Below, one piece after another: positions 6,934-14,784 of a DNA stretch of 35,691 bases. Location of the stretch: assembly GCF_014842075.1 (NCBI RefSeq), contig NZ_JACYVA010000015.1, positions 1 through 35,691 on the forward strand, in the 5' to 3' direction. The stretch's first letter is position 1. Every line of letters begins with the position of its first letter. The notes below the pieces were generated by a model. The model did no database searches and had not been told where the DNA came from. It was given only the letters and a program-made list of their open reading frames with translations. Source of the DNA: Sphingomonas sp. CFBP 13720 (lineage in GTDB: Bacteria > Pseudomonadota > Alphaproteobacteria > Sphingomonadales > Sphingomonadaceae). The position numbers and the translations under genes are program-made.

Positions 6934-9140
6934 GTGAGCTCCGGCAGCCCATCAAGGTGCTTCTCCAGAGTGATCGGATATTCACGCACGCGCACGCCGG
7001 TCGCGTTGTAGATGGCGTTGGCGATCGCGGGCGCGACCCCGCTCAAGCCAAGTTCGCCGACGCCCTTCGCTTTGACCGGCGACATTGTCGCGTCGATCTC
7101 ATCGATGAACGCAACGTCGAGATGCGGTACGTCGGCGTGAACCGGCACCTCATACCCCGCAAGGTCGTGGTTGACGAAGAAGCCGAAGCGCCTGTCTACT
7201 GCCATCTCCTCCATCAACGCAGCACCTATGCCCATCGTCATGCCGCCGATCACTTGGCTGCGTGCGGTCAGAGGATTGAGGATACGTCCCGCTGCGCACA
7301 CCGCCAGCATGCGTCGGACGCGGACGACACCCGTGTAGCGATCGACGCCGACCTCAGCGAAATGCGCGCCGAAGGTCTGCTGGGCATATTGCTTGCTAAG
7401 GTCGCCATATTCCATGCTGTCCTCGGCCACCACCTCGCCGCCCTGTGCGGCACGAGCAAGGGGAACTGCGCGACCGCCCGAACGCACCTCGCCGTCAGCG
7501 AAGATGACATCGGTCGTGTTGAAGCCGAGCCGCTGCGCCACGGCATCACGCAACGCGGCACAGGCGGCGTAGACTCCGGCAGTGACCGACGCAGCGCCCA
7601 TCTGTCCGCCGGAGCCGGGCGTCTCAGGGAAAGCAGAGTCGCCGAGCTTGGCCACCACGCGGCTCAACGGGACACCCAGCATCTCAGCGGCGACCTGCGC
7701 CACGATGGTATAGCTACCGGTACCGATGTCGGTCATATCGGTTTGAACCGTGATAATCCCGTCGCGGCTGAGCCGAGCGCGCGCACCCGCCTTGGCGATC
7801 GGGGCGCCGCGGATCGCACTCGCCACGCCATAACCGATCAGCCACTTGCCGTCCTGCCGGCTGGCGGGCCGGGTCGGGCGAGCGTTCCAGCCGAACCGTT
7901 CGGCGCCTGTGCGCAGGCATTCGACAAAGGCGCGGGTCGAGAAGCGGCGTTCAGGCTTCTCCGGATCGACCTGCGTGTCGTTAGCGATGCGCAGCGCGAC
8001 AGGGTCCATGTCCAGCTTTTCCGCCAGCTCGTCCATCGCGATTTCGAGCGCCATCATGCCCGGAGCCTCGCCGGGCGCACGCATCGCATTGCCCTCGGCC
8101 AGATCGAGTGTGGTCAGATAGCGGCGAAGCAGCCGGTTCTCGCCACGGTAGAGCAGCCGGGTAGGAAGCGTGGTCGGCTCGGTTCTCCCGCCGCGCAAAT
8201 TGCCCGACCAGCCATCGTGTCCGATCGCAGTGATGCGGCCGTCGCGGCCCGCGCCGAGCCGGATACGCTGGATCGTTTTCGGCCGATGGATCGTGTTGTT
8301 GAACATGATCGGGCGCTGCAGCACGAGCTTGACCGGCCGCCCCGCCGCCCGCGCAGCGAGCGCCGCGAGCGCAAGGTCGCTCTGGGTCGTACCCTTGCCA
8401 CCGAAACCGCCGCCGATGAACGGCGAGAGCAGGTGGATATTCTCCTTGGGCGTGCCGATGATTTTGCCGAGATCTCGCTTGCCCCAATTCATCTGCTGGA
8501 TGGATGTCCAACAGGTCAACTGGTCGCCCTTCCAGCGGGCGATGGTGGCGTGCGGCTCCATCATCGCATGGGCCTGATCGGGCACGGTATAGGTCTGGTC
8601 GATCTTCACCGGCGCGGCGGCGAAGGCGCGATCGAAGTCGCCGACGCGAAGCTCGCTTGCGCCGCCGAATGGCTCTTCCGGCGCAATCGGTGCGGTCGGC
8701 TTCTGCGCGGCAAGGTCGAACGAGCCTTTGCGACGCGCATAATCAACACGGATCAGGGCGGCGGCAGCCCGCGCCTGCTCGAACGTGTCCGCCACGACCA
8801 CGGCGACGGCTTGATGATAGTGGTCCACCTCCGGTCCGGCGAGTACGCGCTGGACATAGAAGTCACCGACACCCAGGGTTCCCGCCGTCTCGTGAGTGAC
8901 GATCGTACGGACGCCGGGCGCGGCGCGCGCGATCGACAGGTCGAGACGCGAAATCCGCCCCTTGGCGATCGCGGCACCCAGAATGTAGCCGTAGGCAAGG
9001 TCGTCGCCGACGTCATGGTGTTCGGCCGCGTAGGTGGCGGTGCCGGTGGTCTTGAGTCGCCCCTCGACCCGCGGATGCGGCCGGCCGACGACGGCTTGGC
9101 GATCGATCGGGGTGGTGCCCGCCGGTGTGTCGAACTTCAT
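6930..9140 (-). CDS. Second molybdenum-binding catalytic subunit, PaoC-like
   Basis: The product has 736 residues and belongs to the xanthine dehydrogenase family of molybdopterin cytosine dinucleotide subunits. It shows the opening segment VGRPHPRVEGRLKTTG, the MPT-binding loops GGGFGGKGT and MRAPGEAPGMMALE, the GSGGQMGAAS loop, and the catalytic base E696 in KGVGELGLSG. It is a full-length paralogue of 9860-12079, with the same C-terminal pattern (YNATGVRVREYP). The gene overlaps the upstream hydrolase gene and the downstream propeller gene by 4 bases each. No second iron-sulphur or FAD gene accompanies it, so it most likely shares the subunits encoded at 12084-13678. Aromatic aldehydes are the natural guess for substrate. 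No signal peptide is visible; if exported, it would travel with the Tat-tagged iron-sulphur subunit. Confidence 0.9.
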   Translation of the reverse strand: MKFDTPAGTTPIDRQAVVGRPHPRVEGRLKTTGTATYAAEHHDVGDDLAYGYILGAAIAKGRISRLDLSIARAAPGVRTIVTHETAGTLGVGDFYVQRVLAGPEVDHYHQAVAVVVADTFEQARAAAALIRVDYARRKGSFDLAAQKPTAPIAPEEPFGGASELRVGDFDRAFAAAPVKIDQTYTVPDQAHAMMEPHATIARWKGDQLTCWTSIQQMNWGKRDLGKIIGTPKENIHLLSPFIGGGFGGKGTTQSDLALAALAARAAGRPVKLVLQRPIMFNNTIHRPKTIQRIRLGAGRDGRITAIGHDGWSGNLRGGRTEPTTLPTRLLYRGENRLLRRYLTTLDLAEGNAMRAPGEAPGMMALEIAMDELAEKLDMDPVALRIANDTQVDPEKPERRFSTRAFVECLRTGAERFGWNARPTRPASRQDGKWLIGYGVASAIRGAPIAKAGARARLSRDGIITVQTDMTDIGTGSYTIVAQVAAEMLGVPLSRVVAKLGDSAFPETPGSGGQMGAASVTAGVYAACAALRDAVAQRLGFNTTDVIFADGEVRSGGRAVPLARAAQGGEVVAEDSMEYGDLSKQYAQQTFGAHFAEVGVDRYTGVVRVRRMLAVCAAGRILNPLTARSQVIGGMTMGIGAALMEEMAVDRRFGFFVNHDLAGYEVPVHADVPHLDVAFIDEIDATMSPVKAKGVGELGLSGVAPAIANAIYNATGVRVREYPITLEKHLDGLPELT

Positions 9141-9745
9141 GCCGCTGGCTCCAGCTTGGCAAGGAAGGCATCGTGGGTCATCGGCAGCGAGAACATCGGG
9201 AAGTTCTTTGTGACGGCCGCGTCCTGCTCTTCCGGACTGAGCGTCGCGGTACAGTCGCTCAGCGTGACTACGCGGAAGCCGCGCTCGTAGGCGGAGCGCA
9301 TAGTCGACTCAACGCAGCAATTGGTGAGGAAGCCGGCGATGGCCAGATCGGTGATGCCGCGTTGGCGCAGGATGAAGTCGATGTTGGTGCTCGCAAAGCA
9401 GTCGAGCCCGCGCTTGCCCTCGATGATGATGTCACCTGTTTGGGGAGCCATCACCTCGGCAATCTCGGCACCCCAGCTTTCTTTCCGGAATGCCTTCGCG
9501 GCCACGATCCCGGCCAAGATGCCGTAGGGATCGGAGGGGATCTCGGGATAGCCATCGGCAAAGCTGATCGGGGCGTGCATCACCGTCACCCCGAGCGCTC
9601 GTGCCTGTTCGACCACCGTCCGGCTGTGCGCGAGCATCCCGGTTTCGGCCATGACCGCCTGCACTGCCTCATGCTGCGCACCGCCCTCGCTTACGAAGTC
9701 ATTCTGGTATTCGATCAGCAACAGGGCCGTCGTGTTCGGATGCAT
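9137..9745 (-). CDS. Isochorismatase-fold cysteine hydrolase
   Basis: This 202-residue protein is a full-length member of the isochorismatase-like hydrolases. The catalytic triad is clear: D16 in LLIEYQNDF, K111 in IEGKRGLDCF and C144 in GFLTNCCVEST. Members cleave C-N or C-O bonds (nicotinamidase, N-carbamoylsarcosine amidase, isochorismatase and others), and the substrate here cannot be read from sequence. It sits between the two molybdenum-subunit genes and overlaps the second by 4 bases. In a pathway that may produce nitriles or amides from cyanohydrins, an amidase-like role would fit, but that is speculation. A 114-base gap with two hairpins separates it from the gene upstream. Confidence 0.88.
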   Translation of the reverse strand: MHPNTTALLLIEYQNDFVSEGGAQHEAVQAVMAETGMLAHSRTVVEQARALGVTVMHAPISFADGYPEIPSDPYGILAGIVAAKAFRKESWGAEIAEVMAPQTGDIIIEGKRGLDCFASTNIDFILRQRGITDLAIAGFLTNCCVESTMRSAYERGFRVVTLSDCTATLSPEEQDAAVTKNFPMFSLPMTHDAFLAKLEPAA

Positions 9746-9834
9746 CGCGCTTCTCCATCGGCGGCTCGAACCGTGAGGGCGAGCCTAGTCGTTCCCTTCC
9801 GCTGGGCGACGGAAAGGGGCTGCATTTCTGATGT

Positions 9835-9849
9835 CCGACCTTTGGTCGG
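9835..9849 (-). other. Perfect hairpin between the paoC-like and hydrolase genes
   Basis: CCGACC-TTT-GGTCGG is a 6-bp stem with a 3-base loop, in the 114-base gap after the first molybdenum subunit gene. A second, bulged stem (CCCTTCC against GGAAAGGG) lies nearby at about 9792-9819. Neither is followed by a T tract on either strand, so these are not classical terminators. They could act in RNA processing or differential stability between operon segments. Confidence 0.4.
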
Positions 9850-9859
9850 CGACGATCGA

Positions 9860-12079
9860 TCAAGCGATCGCCGGCAGGCGTTCCACGTGCTTGTCGAGGG
9901 TCAGCGGATAGTCCCGAATGCGCACGCCGGTGGCATTGTAGACGGCGTTCGCCACTGCGCCGCCCACGCCACAAAGCCCGAGTTCGCCGACACCCTTGGC
10001 CTTCATGGGGTTGGCCTTGTCGTCGGCCTCGTCGAGGAACACGACCTCTTGGTGGGGAATGTCGGCGTGCACCGGCACTTCATATCCGGCAAGATCGTGG
10101 TTGATGAAGAGACCGAACCGCTTGTCGACCTCCAGCGCCTCCATCAGCGCCGAGCCCACGCCCATGGTCATCGCGCCGATCACCTGGCTGCGCGCCGACT
10201 TGGGATTGATGATACGGCCAGCGGCACAGACCGCGAGCATCCGGCGCACGCGGGTGGCACCTGTATAGGCATCGACACCGACTTCGACGAAGTGCGATCC
10301 GAAGGTGGATATCTGGTAGGACTTGTCGAGTTTATCGAACTCGATCTTGTCCTCGGCCACTAGCTCGCCGGCAGACGCCGCCTGACGCAGGTCGGCGGTG
10401 CGGTTGCCGCTCCGGACCTTGCCACCTTCGAACACCGCGTCGACCGAGTTGACGCCGAGCCGCTGGGCAACCTGCTCGCGCAGCTTCACGCACGCTGCAT
10501 AGACACCCGCGGTCGAATTTGCCGCACCGAACTGGCCGCCCGAACCCGCGGACACCGGGTATGCCGAGCTCCCAAGCTTTACGACGACGGCTTCGGCCGG
10601 CACGCCCATCATCTCGGCCGCAGTCTGCGCCAGGATGGTGTAGCTGCCGGTGCCGATGTCGGTCATGTCGGTCTCGACCGTCACGACACCGTCGCGGCGC
10701 AGCCGGACACGGGCACCCGAGGGCATGTTCATGTGGTTGCGAAACGAGGATGCGACCCCCATTCCCACTAGCCACCGGCCATCGCGCACCTGACCGGGCT
10801 TGGGGTTGCGCTTCGACCAGCCAAAGCGCTGTGCCCCTTCCTCAAGGCAACGGACGAGCTGGCGCTGTGAGAAGTGGCGCTTCGGGTCCTTGGGATCGAC
10901 CTGCGTGTCGTTCTTCACGCGAAAGGCGATCGGATCCATGCCGAGCTGCTCGGCCATCTCATCCATCGCGATCTCAAGCGCCATCATGCCGGGCGCCTCA
11001 CCAGGTGCACGCATGGCATTGCCCTCGGGCAGATCCATGACCGCGAGCCGCAGCGACGTGAGCCGATTGGCGCCCGCGTACAGCAATTCGGTCTGGTTCA
11101 CTGCCGTTTCGGGGCCGCCGCCGGGCAGATCGCCCGAGCCGCTCTCGTGCGCGATCGCGGTGATCGTGCCGTCGCGCGTCGTGCCGATGCGGATGCGCTG
11201 GCGGGTGGCAGGGCGATGCGTCGTGTTGTTGGCGATGAGGGGGCGTTGCAACGCCAGCTTGACCGGGCGCTTGGCTGCACGCGCGCCAAGCGCCGCCAGC
11301 ACCGCATCGGTGCGCAGGAACAGCTTTCCGCCAAAACCACCACCGACGTATGGCGACATGAAGGTGATCTTCTCCTTGGGGATGCCAAGGGTCGTCGCGA
11401 GATCCGTACGGCCCCAGTCGATCATCTGGTTCGACGTCCACACCGTCAGCGCATCACCGGTCCAGGACGCGATCGAGGCGAAGGGCTCCATCATCGCGTG
11501 GCTGTGATCGGGCGTGGTGTAGCGTTGATCGAGCTTCACCGGGGCAGCAGCGAATGCAGCCTCGAACTTGCCCACTCGGTGCTCGGGCGGAGACTCGCTC
11601 CCTTCGCCGCTGTTGCCGCCGTGCAGCGGCGCGGTCTTGATCTCCTGGTCGAGATCGAACCGCCCGGGCGCGCGCTGATAGTCTACACGGATCAACCCCG
11701 CCGCGGCGCGCGCCTGCTCGAAGGTCTCCGCCACGACGACTGCGACGGCCTGGTGATAATGATCGACCGCGGGACCGGCGAACAGCTTGGCGGTGTTGTA
11801 CTTGCCCTTGCCCAGCTTGCCGGCGTCGGCTGCAGTGACAATGGCAAGCACGCCGGGAGCGGCGCGCGCCTCATTGAGGTTCATCGAACGGATACGGCCC
11901 TTGGCGATGGCCGAGCCGACCACGTAGCCATAAGCCGCGTTCGGAACCTCGCGGTGGAACTCGTACGCGTAGGGTGCCTGGCCGGTCGTCTTGAGCGGCC
12001 CGTCGATGCGGTCGTGGGCACGCCCCACGACCTTCATGCGGTCGATCGGATTGGTCGTCGCGGGGGTGTCGAACTTCAT
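9860..12079 (-). CDS. paoC: Molybdenum-binding catalytic subunit of PaoABC-type aldehyde oxidoreductase
   Basis: The 739-residue protein is the large subunit that holds the molybdopterin cytosine dinucleotide cofactor and oxidises the substrate by hydroxylation. Landmarks are VGRAHDRIDGPLKTTG near the N-terminus, GGGFGGKLF, MRAPGEAPGMMALE, GSGGQFGAAN and the catalytic E699 in KGVGELGLCG. The gene follows the FAD subunit gene after only 4 bases, the order paoA-paoB-paoC of E. coli, whose enzyme oxidises aromatic aldehydes such as benzaldehyde and vanillin. I assign it as the primary catalytic subunit because of that adjacency. A paralogue lies further down the operon. Family and cofactor are secure; the substrate is inference. 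Confidence 0.92.
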   Translation of the reverse strand: MKFDTPATTNPIDRMKVVGRAHDRIDGPLKTTGQAPYAYEFHREVPNAAYGYVVGSAIAKGRIRSMNLNEARAAPGVLAIVTAADAGKLGKGKYNTAKLFAGPAVDHYHQAVAVVVAETFEQARAAAGLIRVDYQRAPGRFDLDQEIKTAPLHGGNSGEGSESPPEHRVGKFEAAFAAAPVKLDQRYTTPDHSHAMMEPFASIASWTGDALTVWTSNQMIDWGRTDLATTLGIPKEKITFMSPYVGGGFGGKLFLRTDAVLAALGARAAKRPVKLALQRPLIANNTTHRPATRQRIRIGTTRDGTITAIAHESGSGDLPGGGPETAVNQTELLYAGANRLTSLRLAVMDLPEGNAMRAPGEAPGMMALEIAMDEMAEQLGMDPIAFRVKNDTQVDPKDPKRHFSQRQLVRCLEEGAQRFGWSKRNPKPGQVRDGRWLVGMGVASSFRNHMNMPSGARVRLRRDGVVTVETDMTDIGTGSYTILAQTAAEMMGVPAEAVVVKLGSSAYPVSAGSGGQFGAANSTAGVYAACVKLREQVAQRLGVNSVDAVFEGGKVRSGNRTADLRQAASAGELVAEDKIEFDKLDKSYQISTFGSHFVEVGVDAYTGATRVRRMLAVCAAGRIINPKSARSQVIGAMTMGVGSALMEALEVDKRFGLFINHDLAGYEVPVHADIPHQEVVFLDEADDKANPMKAKGVGELGLCGVGGAVANAVYNATGVRIRDYPLTLDKHVERLPAIA

Positions 12080-12083
12080 GGGA

Positions 12084-13043
12084 TCAGGCCCCCTTCTGGC
12101 CGGCGGCTTGCGCGATCACGGAAGCCAACGCGCGAGTGGCGAGCGGCAGCTTGAACTTGTTGTCCTCGGTCGGCGTCGCGCCCTGGAAGGCGCGGGCAGT
12201 TACCGCAGCGGCACCGCGCGGCAGCAGCGCCTCTGCAGCCTCGACGCGCCACGGCTTGGGCGCGACCCCGCCGAACGCGACCCGGCCGGTGCCATCAGGT
12301 TGGATCACCGCGGCAACGGAAACGAGTGCGTAGGCGTACGACGCGCGGTCGCGCACCTTTTCGTAGAGGTGCTTGCCGCCGAGCGGACGCGGCAGCGTCA
12401 CGGCGGTGATAAGCTCGCCGGCGCGCAGGTTGGTGTCGATCTCCGGGCGATCACCCCAGAGCCGGTGAAAGTCAGCGATCGGGATCGATCGCTGCTGACC
12501 GTTTGCGTCTACCGTCTCGATCACCGCGTCCAGCACGCGCATCGCTACCGCCATATCGCCCGGGAAGGTCGCGATGCACTTATCGGACACGCCGATCACG
12601 CCGAGTTGGCGGGACACACCGCCGATCGCCGAGCACCCTGAGCCTGGCTTGCGCTTGTTGCACGCCATGTTGGTGTCGTAGAAATACGGGCAGCGGGTGC
12701 GCTGGAGCAGGTTGCCCGCCGTGGACGCCTTGTTGCGGAGCTGACCGGACGCGCCCGCCACGATCGCGCGCGTGAGCACGCCGTAATCGCGCCGCACCCG
12801 CTCGTCCGCGGCGAGGTTGGTGTTGGTCACCAACGCGCCGATGCGCAGACCACCGTCGCGGGTCTTCTCGATCTTGTCGAAGCCGAGATCCTGAACATCG
12901 ATCAGATGGCTTGGAGTCTCGACCTCAATCTTCATCAGATCGAGCAGGTTTGTGCCACCGGCGATGAACCGGGCGCCCGGCCGAGCCGCCGCGCGCGCTG
13001 CGGCAACAGGATCCTTGGCGCGCTCATAGGTGAAGGCCTTCAT
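12084..13043 (-). CDS. paoB: FAD-binding subunit, PaoB-like, with 4Fe-4S cysteine loop
   Basis: This 319-residue protein is the middle subunit that passes electrons from the 2Fe-2S clusters to FAD. The FAD-binding motif [11 protein letters not shown] lies at 26-35 and the second FAD loop [18 protein letters not shown] at about 97-114. A cysteine loop follows (C118, C128, C137, in [12 protein letters not shown] and GSGCSAIGG), matching the insert that binds an extra 4Fe-4S cluster in E. coli PaoB and is absent from ordinary xanthine dehydrogenases. That is the best single reason for calling the complex PaoABC-type. The ATG overlaps the stop of the iron-sulphur gene by 4 bases, and the next gene starts 4 bases after its own stop. 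Confidence 0.92.
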   Translation of the reverse strand: MKAFTYERAKDPVAAARAAARPGARFIAGGTNLLDLMKIEVETPSHLIDVQDLGFDKIEKTRDGGLRIGALVTNTNLAADERVRRDYGVLTRAIVAGASGQLRNKASTAGNLLQRTRCPYFYDTNMACNKRKPGSGCSAIGGVSRQLGVIGVSDKCIATFPGDMAVAMRVLDAVIETVDANGQQRSIPIADFHRLWGDRPEIDTNLRAGELITAVTLPRPLGGKHLYEKVRDRASYAYALVSVAAVIQPDGTGRVAFGGVAPKPWRVEAAEALLPRGAAAVTARAFQGATPTEDNKFKLPLATRALASVIAQAAGQKGA

Positions 13044-13678
13044 GCCTTAGCTCCTGCGACTTCGGCCATTGCCTCGGCGATGTTGGAATAAGCGCCGCAG
13101 CGGCAGATGTTGCCGCTCATGCGCTCGCGCATCTCGACGTTGGTCGCCTGCGGACGATCGGTCAGGTCGGCCTGCACATGGCTCGGCACCCCGCGCTTGA
13201 TCTCGTCGAGCACGGCGACCGCCGAACATATCTGGCCGGGCGTGCAATAGCCGCACTGGTAGCCGTCATGCTTTACGAACGCCGCCTGCATGGGATGCAG
13301 CTTCTCGGGCGTGCCCAGGCCTTCGATGGTCGTGATCTTGTCACCCTCGTGCATCACGGCGAGGCTGAGGCAGGAATTGATGCGCACACCGTCCACCATC
13401 ACCGTGCAGGCACCGCACTGGCCGTGATCGCAGCCCTTCTTCGATCCGGTCAGGTGCAGATGCTCGCGCAGCGCATCAAGCAGGGTAGTGCGCGGATCGA
13501 GCTTCAGCTCGCGCCTGGAGCCGTTGACCTCGAACGATACAGGTAGCGAAGCCGGGGCGGGAGAGGGAGGCAGTGGTGCTGCCTCAGCAGGGATCGGCGA
13601 TGCAACGATGGCGGCCGTCGCGGCGCTTCCGGCAAGCAGTCCCCGACGGGACAGTTCAATTTCCGATATGCCGGCCAT
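13040..13678 (-). CDS. paoA: 2Fe-2S subunit with Tat signal, PaoA-like
   Basis: The 212-residue protein carries the two 2Fe-2S clusters of the complex. The N-terminus has a twin-arginine signal (LSRRGLLAG at 9-17, hydrophobic stretch, AEAA). The complete heterotrimer may therefore be exported folded to the periplasm, as for E. coli PaoABC. The plant-type ferredoxin cluster uses C83, C88, C91 and C103 ([12 protein letters not shown]). The second cluster uses C142, C145, C192 and C194 (QCGYCTPGQ and NICRCGAY). A GAGGAAA ribosome binding site precedes the ATG. The 71-base gap from xdhC holds a dyad that may be an operator (13737-13759). Confidence 0.94.
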   Translation of the reverse strand: MAGISEIELSRRGLLAGSAATAAIVASPIPAEAAPLPPSPAPASLPVSFEVNGSRRELKLDPRTTLLDALREHLHLTGSKKGCDHGQCGACTVMVDGVRINSCLSLAVMHEGDKITTIEGLGTPEKLHPMQAAFVKHDGYQCGYCTPGQICSAVAVLDEIKRGVPSHVQADLTDRPQATNVEMRERMSGNICRCGAYSNIAEAMAEVAGAKA

Positions 13679-13736
13679 GGACCGCGTTTCCTCTTCTTCC
13701 GACTGCGTCTCGGTGAGCTTGAATTTCGGTAGCGAT

Positions 13737-13759
13737 GTTACCGCTTGTCCTAATGTAAC
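13737..13759 (-). promoter_or_regulatory. Inverted repeat upstream of the paoA-like gene, possible LysR site
   Basis: GTTAC (13737-13741) and GTAAC (13755-13759) form a dyad with 13 bases between. It overlaps a second inverted repeat, CGGTA-GCGATGT-TACCG (13727-13743). Both lie at the xdhC/paoA junction, 59 or more bases before the paoA start. LysR proteins bind interrupted dyads of this general size, and the operon encodes a LysR protein at its end. Part of the dyad is inside the end of xdhC coding sequence, so coincidence cannot be excluded. Confidence 0.3.
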
Positions 13760-14784
13760 GCTTTCAAGTGCAGGACGCCCCTCGCACTTTGCTCATCGAA
13801 GCGGTGAGCAGCGTTCAACACCGACTCGAGTGGCCTTTCGGCTACTTTCCCCTCGAGTACTTCTTCGCAAACCTGAACGACTTGAGCCAGGATCGAAACG
13901 GCGAGCGTTTGCGGGTCCCGAGTGGCGGCAATGATCCCGACCGGCCCAACGACGCGGTCGATGGCGAGTGGGTCCGCGCCAGCCGCCAACAAACGATTTC
14001 GCCGCTCGGTGTGGGTTTGCCTGCTGCCCATCGCACCGATGAACAGCGGTTGCTGCTCGAGTGCCTGCAGCAGCAAGTCGGTCTCCCAGTCGTGATCATG
14101 GAATAAGGTAACGACCGCGGACCATGGGTCGAGCAAGAAGCTGTCCGCAGGCCCGACGATCCGCAGAAGGTGGGCCGGCCTGCCTCTCGCGTGCGCCTCG
14201 TCGACGAGCGAGGATTGCGGACTGAATAGCAGCGTCTCCGCGCCATAGGCTTCTGCCATCTGCAGAAGGGCGCCCGGTTCCGCGCCATGCCCGAGGACGA
14301 TGAGGCGCAGTTGCGGATCGTGCCGCGCGATGAAGTCGTGCCCAGACCAACCCGTTCGATCCGTTTCCGCAGCTTCGGAGGCGGCGAATGTGCCGCTACG
14401 TGAAAGTCGCAGCTTCAGCGGTCGGCGCCGCTCCAGAATGTCCAGCGCCAGGTCGATCTGCGAGCGGTTGGGATCGGGCAGGAACAGAAGGTCGATGCCG
14501 CCGCCGCACGGAAGCCGAATGTCGATGTAAGGCGATCCTGCGCCATAGCGGACGTGCCGCGGCTGTCCCGCCGCCAGCACCTCTTGCGCTTCGGCGATAA
14601 CCGCGGCCTCGACGCATCCACCAGAAAACGATCCTATTACGGCTCCGCTTTCGGCAACCGCCATGTGCTCGCCCGGCGCGCGGGTCGCGCTGCCGGTGAC
14701 GTCGGTAAGAGTCACCAGCACGGCGCGTTCTCCCCGGTGCGCGCAGTCGCGCATGAAATGGAGGATGGAACGCGCCTGCTTCAC
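13750..14784 (-). CDS. xdhC: XdhC-family molybdenum cofactor insertion chaperone
   Basis: The frame is open to 15060, but that upstream part is a shadow of the MFS gene. I chose GTG 14784, which overlaps the MFS stop as GTGA and gives a 344-residue protein beginning VKQARSILHFMRD. This is the normal start region of XdhC proteins. The N-terminal XdhC_CoxI domain shows the GSFSGGCVEAAV signature. The C-terminal Rossmann-like domain shows IVLGHGAEPGALLQMAE and FIGAMGSRQTHTERRNRL. These proteins bind the molybdopterin dinucleotide, promote its sulphuration and insert it into the large subunit. Its position immediately upstream of the three subunit genes fits that role (PaoD in E. coli). Confidence 0.9.
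   Translation of the reverse strand: MKQARSILHFMRDCAHRGERAVLVTLTDVTGSATRAPGEHMAVAESGAVIGSFSGGCVEAAVIAEAQEVLAAGQPRHVRYGAGSPYIDIRLPCGGGIDLLFLPDPNRSQIDLALDILERRRPLKLRLSRSGTFAASEAAETDRTGWSGHDFIARHDPQLRLIVLGHGAEPGALLQMAEAYGAETLLFSPQSSLVDEAHARGRPAHLLRIVGPADSFLLDPWSAVVTLFHDHDWETDLLLQALEQQPLFIGAMGSRQTHTERRNRLLAAGADPLAIDRVVGPVGIIAATRDPQTLAVSILAQVVQVCEEVLEGKVAERPLESVLNAAHRFDEQSARGVLHLKALH

Noticed and set aside
6957..9290. 777-codon open frame on the plus strand, antisense to the second molybdenum subunit gene
   Set aside because: High-GC coding sequence often leaves long antisense frames open. The translation is rich in Arg, His, Asp and Gly with no domain, while the minus strand encodes a clear enzyme.
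9125..12154. Long plus-strand frames (412 and 426 codons) across the hydrolase and molybdenum subunit genes
   Set aside because: Shadows of the minus-strand genes with low-complexity translations and no family motifs.
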